Source: Skermanella rosea
GTDB taxonomy: Bacteria; Pseudomonadota; Alphaproteobacteria; Azospirillales; Azospirillaceae
NCBI RefSeq assembly: GCF_016806835.2
Contig: NZ_CP086114.1
Coordinates: forward strand, 124,001 to 188,000
Direction of reading: 5' to 3'
Length of the DNA: 64,000 bases
Shown: positions 30,171 through 38,004 of the stretch, piece by piece
Numbering within the stretch: position 1 is the stretch's first letter
How the letters are laid out: each line of letters begins with the position of its first letter
The notes under the pieces: model-generated
The model's database searches: none
The model's input: only the letters and a program-made list of their open reading frames with translations
Told to the model about the DNA's origin: nothing
Position numbers and translations under genes: made by a program

Positions 30171-31722
30171 GGGACACCTGCTTTCCACCATCCCCGTGGC
30201 CGTCCCCGTGCCCGTGGGCCATGGCGTGCATGACGGCGGGTTCGCTGATGTCGTCGCCGTGGAGTTCGGCGACGTTGCGGCCGTCGCGCATCACCACGAC
30301 GCGGTCGGCGCCCTCGACCAGCTCCTCGATCTCGGAGGAGATCATCAGGACGCCCAGGCCCTGGTCGGCCAGTTCCTGGATCAGCGCCTGGATCTCCGCC
30401 TTGGCGCCGACGTCGATCCCGCGGGTCGGCTCGTCCAGCAGCAGGGCCTTGGGGTTCATGCACATCCAGCGGGCGAGCAGGACCTTCTGCTGGTTGCCGC
30501 CCGACAGCTCCCGGATCTTTTGGTCGGGCGAGGCGCACTTGACGCCCAGCCTCTTGATGAAGCGGTCCACCACCTCGCGCTGTTTCGCGGTGTCCACGAT
30601 GCCGGCGCGGGAGATCTCGGGCAGCAGCGCCAGGGTCAGGTTCTCGCGGACCGACATGTCGGGGATGATGCCCTCGGTCTTGCGGTCTTCCGAGCAGAAG
30701 CCGATGCCGGCCCGGATCGCGTCGCCGGGACCGCGGAAGCCGGTGATCCGCCCGTTCAGCCTGATATCCCCGCCATCGGCCGGGTCGGCGCCGAACAGGA
30801 CGCGGGCGACCTCGGTGCGGCCCGAGCCCAGCAGCCCGGCCAGCCCGACGATCTCGCCGGCCCTGACCTCGACGCTGGCATCCTGGACGCGGCGGCCCTG
30901 GCGGAGGCGGTCGACCCCGACGACCGGCTCGCGGCCCCGGTGCTCCTTGCCCGCGGCGAAGCCGGTCGCCCCGCCGGCGGCCACGTCCGACAGGCGGCGG
31001 CCCAGCATGGCGGCGACCAGGTCCAGCTTGCCCAGGTCGGCCATGGGGCTTTCGGCCACGGTCCGGCCGTCGCGCATCACTGTCACCCGGTCGCAGACCG
31101 CGTACAGCTCGTCCAGGCGGTGGCTGACGAACACGACGGAGACGCCACCCCGCTTCAGGTTGCGGATCACGTCGAACAGCACCTCCACCTCCTGGTCGTC
31201 AAGGGAGGAGGTCGGCTCGTCCATCACCACCAGCTTGGCGTCGAACGACACGGCGCGGGCGATGGCGACCATCTGCTGGATCGCGATGTTGAAGCTTCCC
31301 AGGGGCCGGCGGACATCCACGTCGATGCCGAACCGGGCCAGCAGGGTCTCGGTCTCCCGGTGGATGCGGCGCCAGTCGATCAGGCCGAAGCGGCGCGGCT
31401 CGCGCCCCAGGAACACGTTCTCGGCGACGGAGCGGTAGGGCACCAGGTTGATTTCCTGGTAGATCGTGCTGATGCCGGTACGTTGGGCGTCCTGCGGCGA
31501 GGAGGGGTCGATGGCGGCCCCGTCGAACAGGATGATGCCAGCGTCGCGCCGGTAGGCTCCCGTCAGGATCTTGATCAGGGTGGACTTGCCGGCGCCGTTC
31601 TGGCCGATCAGGGCATGAACCTCGGCGCGGCCGACGGTGAGGTTGGCGGCGCTGAGCGCGGGTATGCCGGCGAAGCTCTTGTCGATGCCCTGCATCGACA
31701 GAAGGGGCGCTGCGTCAGCCAC
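30163..31722 (-). CDS. ytfR: Sugar ABC transporter ATPase with two nucleotide-binding domains (YtfR-like)
   Basis: A 519-aa cytoplasmic ATPase with duplicated ABC domains, as in RbsA/MglA/YtfR. The first has Walker A GQNGAGKST (about 37-45), a poorly conserved signature (GSFNIAIQQMVAIARA) and Walker B LVVMDEPTSSL. The second has a degenerate Walker A (LLGSGRTEV), signature LSGGNQQKVLLARW (about 407-420) and LLLDEPTRGID. One good and one degenerate site is normal for this family. It energises uptake of a mono- or disaccharide through the two permeases and precedes them with an 8-nt overlap. Confidence 0.92.
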   Translation of the reverse strand: MADAAPLLSMQGIDKSFAGIPALSAANLTVGRAEVHALIGQNGAGKSTLIKILTGAYRRDAGIILFDGAAIDPSSPQDAQRTGISTIYQEINLVPYRSVAENVFLGREPRRFGLIDWRRIHRETETLLARFGIDVDVRRPLGSFNIAIQQMVAIARAVSFDAKLVVMDEPTSSLDDQEVEVLFDVIRNLKRGGVSVVFVSHRLDELYAVCDRVTVMRDGRTVAESPMADLGKLDLVAAMLGRRLSDVAAGGATGFAAGKEHRGREPVVGVDRLRQGRRVQDASVEVRAGEIVGLAGLLGSGRTEVARVLFGADPADGGDIRLNGRITGFRGPGDAIRAGIGFCSEDRKTEGIIPDMSVRENLTLALLPEISRAGIVDTAKQREVVDRFIKRLGVKCASPDQKIRELSGGNQQKVLLARWMCMNPKALLLDEPTRGIDVGAKAEIQALIQELADQGLGVLMISSEIEELVEGADRVVVMRDGRNVAELHGDDISEPAVMHAMAHGHGDGHGDGGKQVSRG

Positions 31723-31808
31723 GGTCTGCCTCGCGGAATGCGGAAAATCTGGCGGTTCGGTCTGGGTGGGGTGGGGCGGGACCGGCCAAGGTCCCGCCCG
31801 GCCCCGGG

Positions 31809-32795
31809 TCAGTAGGCCGAGGACACCGACTGGGCGGCGTTGGACTTGTCGTAGAAATTGTCCGGCACCTTGATCCAGGTGTCGATCTTCTCGCCGGCGG
31901 CGTAGCGCTTGGCGGTCTCGAAGGCGTTGGGGCCGAAGCGCGGGTTGCTCTCCACCACGGCGCCGATCTTGCCGTCCACGATCGCCTGGAGGGCGTCGCG
32001 GGTGCCGTCGATCGAGACCACGGTGATGTCCTGGCCGGGCTTGCGGCCCGCCGCTTCGAGCGCCGCGAGGGCGCCCATCGCCATTTCGTCGTTGTGGGCA
32101 TAGACGGCGGTGGCTTCCGGATGGGCCTGGAGCAGGGTTTCCATCACCTGGCGGCCCTTGTCGCGGGCGAAGTCGCCGCTCTGCGCCGCGACGATCTGCA
32201 TGCCGGGGGCCTTGGCGATCGCGTCGGCGAAGCCCTTATGGCGGTCGTTGGCCGGCGACGAGCCGACGGTGCCCTGGAGCTCGATGATCTTGGCGTTGCC
32301 GCCGGTGGACTTGACCAGCCATTCGCCGGCCCGGCGGCCCTGGTCGATGAAGTCGGAGCCGATGAAGGTGACGTAGTCGCGGCCCGCTTTGGCGACGCTG
32401 TCATCGACGCGGCGGTCCAGCAGGATCACCGGGATGCCGGCGCGCTTGGCCTTCATCACGGCGGGGATCAGCGGCTTCTCCTCGCGAGGCGCCAGGAAGA
32501 TCAGGTCGACGCCCTGGGCGATCATGCTGTCCACGTCGGCGACCTGCTTGGCGGCCGACCCGGCGGCGTCGGTATAGACCAGCTGCCAGCCCTGCTTCTT
32601 GGCCTCGGACTGCATGCTCTCGGTCTGGGCGATGCGCCAGGGGTTGTTGCTCTCGGTCTGGGCGAAGCCGACCTTGTAGCTGTCCTTCTGCTTCATGGGG
32701 GGCAGGCCGTCGGCCGCCATCGCCGCCGTTCCGGCCATCGCCGTCGCCATGAGCATCAGGCCCATGGTCAAGCCGCGCCTGTCTAGCTTGAGCAT
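31809..32795 (-). CDS. ytfQ: Sugar ABC transporter periplasmic binding protein (YtfQ-like)
   Basis: A 328-aa solute-binding protein of the Peripla_BP_4 type. The N-terminus is a signal peptide (basic start, hydrophobic core, AMA-A cleavage region near residue 28). The mature chain follows YtfQ closely: VGFAQTESNNPWRIAQTES, IELQGTVGSSPANDRHKGF, QSGDFARDKGRQVME and YAHNDEMAMGA. YtfQ binds galactofuranose, so a furanose or related sugar is plausible. ATG 32795 has GGAGGAG 7 nt upstream. It is the first gene of the operon, divergent from the LacI-type regulator. Confidence 0.88.
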   Translation of the reverse strand: MLKLDRRGLTMGLMLMATAMAGTAAMAADGLPPMKQKDSYKVGFAQTESNNPWRIAQTESMQSEAKKQGWQLVYTDAAGSAAKQVADVDSMIAQGVDLIFLAPREEKPLIPAVMKAKRAGIPVILLDRRVDDSVAKAGRDYVTFIGSDFIDQGRRAGEWLVKSTGGNAKIIELQGTVGSSPANDRHKGFADAIAKAPGMQIVAAQSGDFARDKGRQVMETLLQAHPEATAVYAHNDEMAMGALAALEAAGRKPGQDITVVSIDGTRDALQAIVDGKIGAVVESNPRFGPNAFETAKRYAAGEKIDTWIKVPDNFYDKSNAAQSVSSAY

Positions 32796-32879
32796 CGAAC
32801 GTCTCCTCCGATCCCTGTCCGGCGGCTTGATGCCGCCTTTGGTCGTCCCCGGCTGGGGAGTACGGCCGGATGCTCTCAT

Positions 32880-33012
32880 AGCTAATATTATCAGTCAACA
32901 CCGCTGTTCGATTGCTGCGCTGCACCCATCGAAACCCGATAAACCCTTATTATTGCAATCTGTTCAGGAGTGGTAATAATCAGCAGGAGCATCGGGTGAC
33001 GGAGGGCTGAAG
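32880..33012. promoter_or_regulatory. Divergent control region, ytfQ operon and lacI-type gene
   Basis: A short AT-rich stretch in otherwise GC-rich DNA. TAATATTATCAG (32883-32894) and TAATAATCAG (32975-32984) form an imperfect direct repeat, and TTATTA (32948-32953) faces TAATAA (32975-32980) as an inverted repeat. These are plausible binding sites for the adjacent LacI-family regulator, near promoters for both directions. Confidence 0.4.
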
Positions 33013-34110
33013 GTGGCGGAACGGCAAGACAGGCGGCGGCCGACGATGACCGACGTGGCCAAGGCGGCCGGGGTCTCGCAGTCGAGCGTCTCGCTCGTGC
33101 TCAACAACATGACCGGCGCCCGCATCTCCGAGGCGACGCGCCGCCGCGTGTGGGAGGCGGTGCGCCAGATCGGCTACCAGTTCGAGCCGCGCCGCCAGGA
33201 GCCGCCGCCAGTGACCGGGCCGGTGACGCGGAACCTGATCGGCTACCTGGTGGACGAGATCTCGACCAGCGTCCATCCCGCCGTGACCATCGACGGCGCC
33301 CGCGACGCGGCGTGGGAGCATGGCTGCGTGCTCGCCGTCTCGACCACCCGGGGCAACGCGGAGCTGGAGGAGGCGACGATCCGCTCCCTGGTCGCCAACC
33401 CGGCCCTGGTCGGGATCGTCTATTCCACCATCTTCACCCGCAAGGTCGCCGTGCCCGCCGTGATGGCGGACGTGCCGGCCGTCCTGCTGAACTGCTACGC
33501 CGCGGACCGGGCGTTCCCGTCGGTGGTGCCGGGGGAGGTGACCGGGGGGCACACCGCGACGGCCCGGCTGATCCAGGCCGGCCATACCCGGATCGGCTTC
33601 ATCAACGGCGAGCCCTGGATGGACGCGGCGCGCGACCGTTTCAAGGGATACCGGCAGGCGCTTGCCACCGCCGACCTGCCGTTCGACCCGGCGCTGGTCC
33701 GGGACGGCGACTGGGCGCCGACCAGCGGGTACGAGCAGACCCGCTCGCTGATGGCGGAGCCCCGGCCGCCCACCGCGATCTTCTGCGCCAACGACCTGAT
33801 GGCCGTGGGCTGCCTGGAGGCGCTGCGGGACCTGGGCTTGCAGATCCCGCGCGACGTGGCGGTGATGGGCTATGACGACCAGGAGATGGCCCAGCATACC
33901 CGCCCGCCGCTGACCACCGTGCTGCTGCCCAACTACGAGATGGGCCGCTGGGCGGTGGAGCACCTGATTTCCGACGTGATCCACGGCCATGCCTCGCGGC
34001 TCCTTCAGGTCAAGCTGGACTGCCCGCTGGTCGAGCGCGGCTCGGTGCGGTCTCCGGTCGAGGAAGAGGCGGTCAGGCCGGCACCGGTGCCGGCCGGCGG
34101 GAGCGCCTGA
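33013..34110 (+). CDS. LacI family transcriptional regulator
   Basis: A 365-aa repressor-type regulator. The N-terminal LacI HTH is complete (MTDVAKAAGVSQSSVSLVLNN, about residues 12-32, then the hinge helix about 50-58), and a periplasmic-binding-protein-like effector domain follows (about 75-345). It probably binds the sugar carried by the divergent ytfQRT/yjfF transporter and controls both genes through the AT-rich region between them. The start is GTG at 33013. Its last 106 bp overlap the antisense 3' end of the GH13 gene. Confidence 0.9.
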   Translation: MAERQDRRRPTMTDVAKAAGVSQSSVSLVLNNMTGARISEATRRRVWEAVRQIGYQFEPRRQEPPPVTGPVTRNLIGYLVDEISTSVHPAVTIDGARDAAWEHGCVLAVSTTRGNAELEEATIRSLVANPALVGIVYSTIFTRKVAVPAVMADVPAVLLNCYAADRAFPSVVPGEVTGGHTATARLIQAGHTRIGFINGEPWMDAARDRFKGYRQALATADLPFDPALVRDGDWAPTSGYEQTRSLMAEPRPPTAIFCANDLMAVGCLEALRDLGLQIPRDVAVMGYDDQEMAQHTRPPLTTVLLPNYEMGRWAVEHLISDVIHGHASRLLQVKLDCPLVERGSVRSPVEEEAVRPAPVPAGGSA

Positions 34111-35765
34111 CCTCCGGGTCCGATATGCAGGAACAGGGCCTGGTGGCCTTCGAGGGGGATGCGGTCCCGGCCGGTCCCGATCACGCCGGAGAGGTCGGCG
34201 CCGGCGCGGAACTCCGCCGGATCGGCGGACAGGTTGAAGAGGCAGAGGATCGCCGAATCCCCGTGGCGCCGGACGAAGGCCAGCGTCTCGCCGGGCTCCG
34301 GGGCGGCGTTCTCCACGAAGGTGATGCTTCCCTTGACCAGCGCCGGATTGTCGCGCCGGAAGCGGAGCAGGCGGCGGTATTCCGACAGCACGGACGTGTC
34401 GTCGGCCCGCTGGCGATCGACGGCGCGGGCCAAGTGCGCCGCGGAGACCGGAAGCCAGGGCTTGCCCTCGGTGAAGCCGCCGGTCGGCGAGGCGCCGTCC
34501 CAGACCATCGGCGTGCGGCAGCCGTCGCGGCCCTTGAACTCCGGCCATAGCCGCAGGCCGTAGGGGTCAACCAGGTCCTCGTAGGCCAGTTCCGCCTCGT
34601 GCAGGCCCAACTCCTCGCCCTGGTAAAGGCAGACCGAGCCGCGCAGGGACAGCAGGATCGCGGCGGCCAGGGATGCCAGCTTGCGGTCGTCCCGGGCGTG
34701 CCCGCGCCAGCGGCTGAGGTGGCGGACCACGTCATGGTTGGAGAAGGCCCAGCACGGCCAGCCGTCGGCGGCGACCTCCTCGAACCGGGCGACGTGGGAA
34801 CGGAAATGCCCGGCCGAGAAGGCGGCGCCGAGGAAGTCGAAGGTGTAGGCCATGTGCAGCTTGTCGCCGCCGCCGGTATAGAGCGCCATCAGCTCCAGCG
34901 AGCGCGGCCCCTGGCCGATCTCCCCGACCGTGGCCGAGCCGGGATAGAGGTCGAGCAGCGCCCGCAGCCGCCGGAGGAAGCCCGGCACCTCCGGCCGGTT
35001 CTTGTCGTAGCGGTGGTCCTGCCAGTGGTACGCCTCGATCCGCTTATGGTCGGGCACGTCGGGGTCGGGCGGGTTGGACCGCAGCTCGGCGTCGTGGAAA
35101 TAGAAGTTGGTGGTGTCCAGCCGGAAGCCGTCCACCCCCCGGTCGAGCCAGAACTTGACCGTGTTGAGCAGGGCTTCGACCACTTCCTCGTTGTGGAAGT
35201 TGAGGTCGGGCTGCTCGGTCAGGAAATTGTGCAGGTAATATTGGCGCCGGCGCGAATCCCACTGCCAGGAACTGCCGCCGAACACCGACAGCCAGTTGTT
35301 GGGCGGGCCGCCGTCCGGCCGGGGATCGGCCCAGACGTACCAGTCGGCCTTGGCACTGTCGCGGCTGGACCGGCTTTCGACGAACCAGGGATGGCGGTCG
35401 GAGGAGTGGCTGAGCACCTGGTCGATCATGACCTTGAGGCCCAGCCGGTGCGCCTCCGCGATCAGGGCGTCGAAGTCGGCCAGGGTGCCGTAGGCCGGGT
35501 CGATGTCGCAGTAGTCGGAGATGTCGTACCCGAAATCCTTCTGCGGCGAGGTGAAGAACGGCGCCAGCCAGACGGCGTCCACGCCCAGGTCCGCCACATA
35601 GGGCAGGCGGCTGGTGATTCCGCGCAGGTCGCCGATGCCGTCGCCGTCGGAATCCTGGAAGGAGCGCGGATAGATCTCGTAGATGACGGCGCCGCGCCAC
35701 CAGTCCGGGTCGTTGCCGGCGATCCGGGACGGGGTAGGGGAGGGGAAGGGCGTCCTTGATGTCAT
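34005..35765 (-). CDS. GH13 alpha-glucosidase-like enzyme
   Basis: A 586-aa enzyme of the alpha-amylase superfamily (oligo-1,6-glucosidase/alpha-glucosidase type). Conserved regions appear in order: DAVWLAPFF, VMIDQVLSHSSDRHPWF, the nucleophile in DGFRLDTTNFYF (Asp about 214), the acid/base Glu in TVGEIGQG (about 286), and FSNHDVVR with the transition-state His-Asp. There is no signal peptide, so it should act in the cytoplasm on imported oligosaccharides. The tail after the normal end of domain C (about residue 545) is low complexity and runs 106 bp into the end of the convergent lacI-type gene, as if an earlier stop codon had been lost. Confidence 0.9.
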   Translation of the reverse strand: MTSRTPFPSPTPSRIAGNDPDWWRGAVIYEIYPRSFQDSDGDGIGDLRGITSRLPYVADLGVDAVWLAPFFTSPQKDFGYDISDYCDIDPAYGTLADFDALIAEAHRLGLKVMIDQVLSHSSDRHPWFVESRSSRDSAKADWYVWADPRPDGGPPNNWLSVFGGSSWQWDSRRRQYYLHNFLTEQPDLNFHNEEVVEALLNTVKFWLDRGVDGFRLDTTNFYFHDAELRSNPPDPDVPDHKRIEAYHWQDHRYDKNRPEVPGFLRRLRALLDLYPGSATVGEIGQGPRSLELMALYTGGGDKLHMAYTFDFLGAAFSAGHFRSHVARFEEVAADGWPCWAFSNHDVVRHLSRWRGHARDDRKLASLAAAILLSLRGSVCLYQGEELGLHEAELAYEDLVDPYGLRLWPEFKGRDGCRTPMVWDGASPTGGFTEGKPWLPVSAAHLARAVDRQRADDTSVLSEYRRLLRFRRDNPALVKGSITFVENAAPEPGETLAFVRRHGDSAILCLFNLSADPAEFRAGADLSGVIGTGRDRIPLEGHQALFLHIGPGGQALPPAGTGAGLTASSSTGDRTEPRSTSGQSSLT

Positions 35766-35948
35766 GAAACGTCAGCCTTTCTCTCCGTCCGCGGGCGGGT
35801 CGGAGGTGTTTTCGCGTTGGAAGAGCAGGGCGGGGGGCGGTGACGGTGTCATGCCTGTGATGTTCGTCCGGGGACCCTCGGCACTTCGTTGCTCCCGGCC
35901 GAGTGTCTTCGCACGCTGTCCTGGCTGGTTTGCTTCGGTCGGTTCGCC

Positions 35949-36044
35949 GTAGGTCGGCCTCGGCCGAAGGCCGACGCCGACAGCGTGGCCGGAACGTCGA
36001 TGCCGGGTGTCGGCGTTCGCCCTGACGGGCGAAGGCCGACCTAC
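35949..36044. repeat. REP-like inverted pair
   Basis: GTAGGTCGGCCT at 35949-35960 is matched in inverse orientation by AGGCCGACCTAC at 36033-36044, each followed inward by further self-complementary Gly/Cys-rich hairpin sequence (GCCGAAGGCCGAC; GTTCGCC with GGGCGAA). This is the layout of a REP doublet. It lies upstream of the GH13 gene and next to the first copy of the 113-bp repeat. Confidence 0.65.
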
Positions 36045-36075
36045 GATACTCCGGGCCATGAGAACCACTGGGCTG

Positions 36076-36189
36076 GCCGCAGATGTCAGCATAGGTCATG
36101 ACGGCGCGGCTGTTCGATTCACGGTGCAAAGATCCCGCGCCGAAGCGCCGGGAGACCTTAGCAGAATATCTTAAAGGAATAGTATCCTG
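36076..36189. repeat. Dispersed 113-bp repeat, copy 1
   Basis: Shares with the copies at 37174 and 38272 the order GCCGC-GATGTCAGCAT-GTCATG, GATTCACG-TGCAAAGATCCCGCG, CGCCGG-GGAG, ATCTT-TAAAGGAA and TATCCTG. AAGATCC near the middle faces an ATCTT about 30 nt later, so the second half can fold as a hairpin. It abuts the broken end of the hipA fragment. Confidence 0.8.
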
Positions 36190-36206
36190 TCTGCGCCGGA
36201 AGAGAT

Positions 36207-36425
36207 CTATTGGGTACGAAGTGGCAGGCGCGTGTATGCGCCGATATTCGCATTCACCAGGGCCTCCGGGCCGAAGGCTCCCCCGCCGAGCGGCATCCCG
36301 AGCGATACCGGGAACGCCCCCCGCGTCTTCGGCCATCGGGGGTCGTAGGCGAAGGCAGGCCCCTCCCCGGCGAGCGTGATCTCGCCGACGACGAGATGCT
36401 CGTAATAGACGGGAAGCGTGCTCAC
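36207..36425 (-). pseudogene. hipA: Truncated hipA (N-terminal domain only)
   Basis: A 72-aa reading frame that matches the first domain of HipA (HipA N1): STLPVYYEHLVVGEITL, then GPAFAYDPRWPKTRGAFPVSLGMPLGG. A complete HipA serine/threonine kinase toxin has about 400-440 aa; the whole kinase domain is missing. It overlaps hipB by 4 bp (GTGA), the normal hipBA arrangement. The break occurs within about 20 bp of the repeat copy at 36076-36189, which suggests that recombination at the repeat removed the toxin. The product should be non-toxic. Confidence 0.72.
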
Positions 36426-36736
36426 GCCTCGTCTCCCAGGTCGGGGAGGTCCGGGTAGGCGTCGCCGGGTCCGGGCAGCGTGTCGGCGGACGGAACCGCG
36501 GCGGTGTCGGCCATGGGTCCATGACCCGCCGTCTGGTGGGTCAGCCGGATGCCGAGGCCCTTGGCGACGGCTAGGGCCTTGCCGAGCTGGCACGTCGGCT
36601 TGCCGCTTTCCAGATCGACGATGAACCGCTCGCCGACATTGACCGCCAGCGCGAGGTCGCGCTGGGTCATGCCGAGGGCTTGCCGTCGCGAGCGGACGAG
36701 GCTGCCGAAGCGGCCCGGCGTGTCGATGAAGTCCAT
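36422..36736 (-). CDS. hipB: HipB-like XRE antitoxin/repressor
   Basis: A 104-aa DNA-binding protein. The XRE helix-turn-helix is complete (GMTQRDLALAVNVGERFIVDLESGK, about 22-46, read as two adjacent helices), and an Ala/Pro/Asp-rich tail follows. In intact hipBA systems HipB neutralises HipA and represses the operon. Here hipA is truncated, so HipB remains as a likely autorepressor acting at the three TTCCCG-N2-CGGGAA sites upstream. ATG 36736 has GGGGAA nearby. It could also regulate related sites elsewhere in the genome. Confidence 0.8.
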   Translation of the reverse strand: MDFIDTPGRFGSLVRSRRQALGMTQRDLALAVNVGERFIVDLESGKPTCQLGKALAVAKGLGIRLTHQTAGHGPMADTAAVPSADTLPGPGDAYPDLPDLGDEA

Positions 36737-36750
36737 GACGTTCCCCGTTC

Positions 36751-36764
36751 TTCCCGAGCGGGAA
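36751..36764. promoter_or_regulatory. HipB operator candidate 1
   Basis: TTCCCG-AG-CGGGAA is a perfect 6-bp inverted repeat, 15 bp upstream of the hipB start codon. Two similar sites follow at about 50-bp intervals. Confidence 0.6.
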
Positions 36765-36796
36765 GATGATGCCGTATCTCTCCCGGATCAAGGCGG

Positions 36797-36818
36797 TTTC
36801 TTCCCGAACGGTAAGAAA
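36797..36818. promoter_or_regulatory. HipB operator candidate 2
   Basis: TTTCTTCCCG-AA-CGGTAAGAAA: an extended inverted repeat sharing the TTCCCG core with the site at 36751, with one mismatched pair. Confidence 0.55.
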
Positions 36819-36850
36819 TGCCCGGCTCGGAAAGGTCCGGAACCCGGATC

Positions 36851-36864
36851 TTCCCGCTCGGGAC
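36851..36864. promoter_or_regulatory. HipB operator candidate 3
   Basis: TTCCCG-CT-CGGGAC: the third copy of the inverted repeat, set in a longer GATC...GATC flank. The three centres are spaced about 50 bp apart, which would allow cooperative binding or DNA looping. Confidence 0.55.
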
Positions 36865-37000
36865 GATCAGGAAGCCATCTGGAGAGGCCACTACCCGGCC
36901 GCGACCTTGTTCCGGCTTTCGGCCGCATGACCACATGCTGGCTGCCGAACTTGTATTCATCAGGTCCGATCCGACGGCGCGGAGGATGGCGTTTATCTCC

Positions 37001-37100
37001 CGAATGTCAGCATTCGTGATGGGGCGGTCATCATGATGCGGATCGGGGAGCGTGTTGACGGGGTGGGGCAGGGCCACGGACGTCAACAAACGTCATGGTC
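37001..37100. repeat. Head segment of dispersed repeat, copy 2
   Basis: Matches 38177-38297 in patches: AATGTCAGCATTCGTGATGG versus AACGTCTACATTCGTGACGG, then CGTGTTGACGG, GGTGGGGCAGGGCC and GTCATGGT. In copy 3 the head is joined directly to the 113-bp part; here 73 bp separate them. Confidence 0.6.
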
Positions 37101-37173
37101 TTCCGGCATGGGCGGACCCGGCGGCGCGGCCGGCGGGAGCCCCGATGCGCGGCTATGCCGTGGCATGGATAAG

Positions 37174-37288
37174 GCCGCCGATGTCAGCATATGTCATGAC
37201 GGCGCTGCTTTCTGATTCACGATGCAAAGATCCCGCGTCGAGACGCCGGCGGGAGTGTAGCGGATCTTCGTAAAGGAATAATATCCTG
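37174..37288. repeat. Dispersed 113-bp repeat, copy 2
   Basis: Very similar to copy 3 and less so to copy 1. The anchor ATGTCAGCAT at 37181 is exactly 1098 bp from the same point in copy 1 (36083) and in copy 3 (38279). It lies downstream of the HTH antitoxin gene of the brnT module. Confidence 0.8.
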
Positions 37289-37413
37289 CGAACAGGGTGC
37301 CGGCATACGTCCTTCAATCGGGCACAGCCCCGGAGAAGCCGCATCCAGGCCGTCGAAGCGCCCTGTGGTTGCCCGCCATCCTCATGCAAGGAGACCGGAT
37401 CGCCATCCGACGA

Positions 37414-37656
37414 TCAGGCGGCCTTGTTGAATGCGGCGGCAACAGCGACGGGGTCGTTCAGGATTGCGGTCAGATAGGATGCCGACGCATCCGGTGGGAC
37501 GCTGCGTCCCTGCTCCCAGTCGCGCTGGCAAGTCAGAGGTATCCCGTAGCGCTCGCAGAAGGCGGCTTGTGTCAGGCCGGTGACCGCGCGGGCTCGCTTG
37601 GCGATCGGCATCGGACGCATCCGAGCCAGCATCTCTTCAGTCATTTCGTCTGTCAT
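37414..37656 (-). CDS. HTH-type antitoxin partner of BrnT
   Basis: An 80-aa helix-turn-helix protein (ARAVTGLTQAAFCERYGIP then TCQRDWEQGR, about 20-50) that resembles the short XRE-like antitoxins accompanying BrnT or RelE toxins. An in-frame extension to 37722 exists, but ATG 37656 has AAGGA 5 nt upstream and is chosen. The gene follows brnT, the toxin-first order seen in brnTA. It should neutralise BrnT and repress the operon. The protein is not the ribbon-helix-helix BrnA type, so the pairing is a variant. Confidence 0.72.
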   Translation of the reverse strand: MTDEMTEEMLARMRPMPIAKRARAVTGLTQAAFCERYGIPLTCQRDWEQGRSVPPDASASYLTAILNDPVAVAAAFNKAA

Positions 37657-37687
37657 GGGGGTCCTTCCACTCGGTTTGGGAGGCGCG

Positions 37688-37957
37688 TCATCGCGCTTGC
37701 CTGAAGTAGTGGTCCGTTTCACGTCTGGTTGCGCAACGCAACGAAATGTACCGGAAGCCCTCGACCCGATCCGTGTATGTGAGGTGATACACTACGCCAG
37801 CGACCATACCCAGTACGTTCCAGCGTTCTTCATCGTAGTTCATGCTGTCATCCAAGGCGTGGAGCGCTTGGCCGTCGGCCATCACCCGGTCGCCGAACGA
37901 CAGATCCAGCCCATGGTTGGCGATGTTGGCCGCATTCTTGGCGGGATCGAAGTTCAT
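37688..37957 (-). CDS. brnT: BrnT family toxin
   Basis: An 89-aa RelE-superfamily ribonuclease toxin. It begins NFDPAKNAANIANHGLDLSFG, the KN..NxxKHG-like opening typical of BrnT, and ends with YISLRCATRRETDHYFRQAR, matching the R-x-IS-x-R-x-A-x-x-x-E-x-x-Y signature. Length is normal. In known systems BrnT cleaves RNA and is controlled by its antitoxin. The downstream HTH gene begins 31 bp after its stop codon. A perfect palindrome lies 33-47 bp upstream of the start codon. Confidence 0.82.
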   Translation of the reverse strand: MNFDPAKNAANIANHGLDLSFGDRVMADGQALHALDDSMNYDEERWNVLGMVAGVVYHLTYTDRVEGFRYISLRCATRRETDHYFRQAR

Positions 37958-37989
37958 TAATCAAATCCGGCATTTGAACATCTTTAATG

Positions 37990-38004
37990 TACCGGATTCC
38001 GGTA
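37990..38004. promoter_or_regulatory. Palindrome upstream of brnT (operator candidate)
   Basis: TACCGGA-T-TCCGGTA is a perfect inverted repeat around one base, 33-47 bp before the brnT start codon, where an autoregulated toxin-antitoxin promoter would be. Confidence 0.55.

Noticed and set aside
36667-37089. Possible 140-codon gene antisense to hipB's upstream region
   Set aside because: It runs through the three hipB operators and the repeat head, lacks a family and a good ribosome site.
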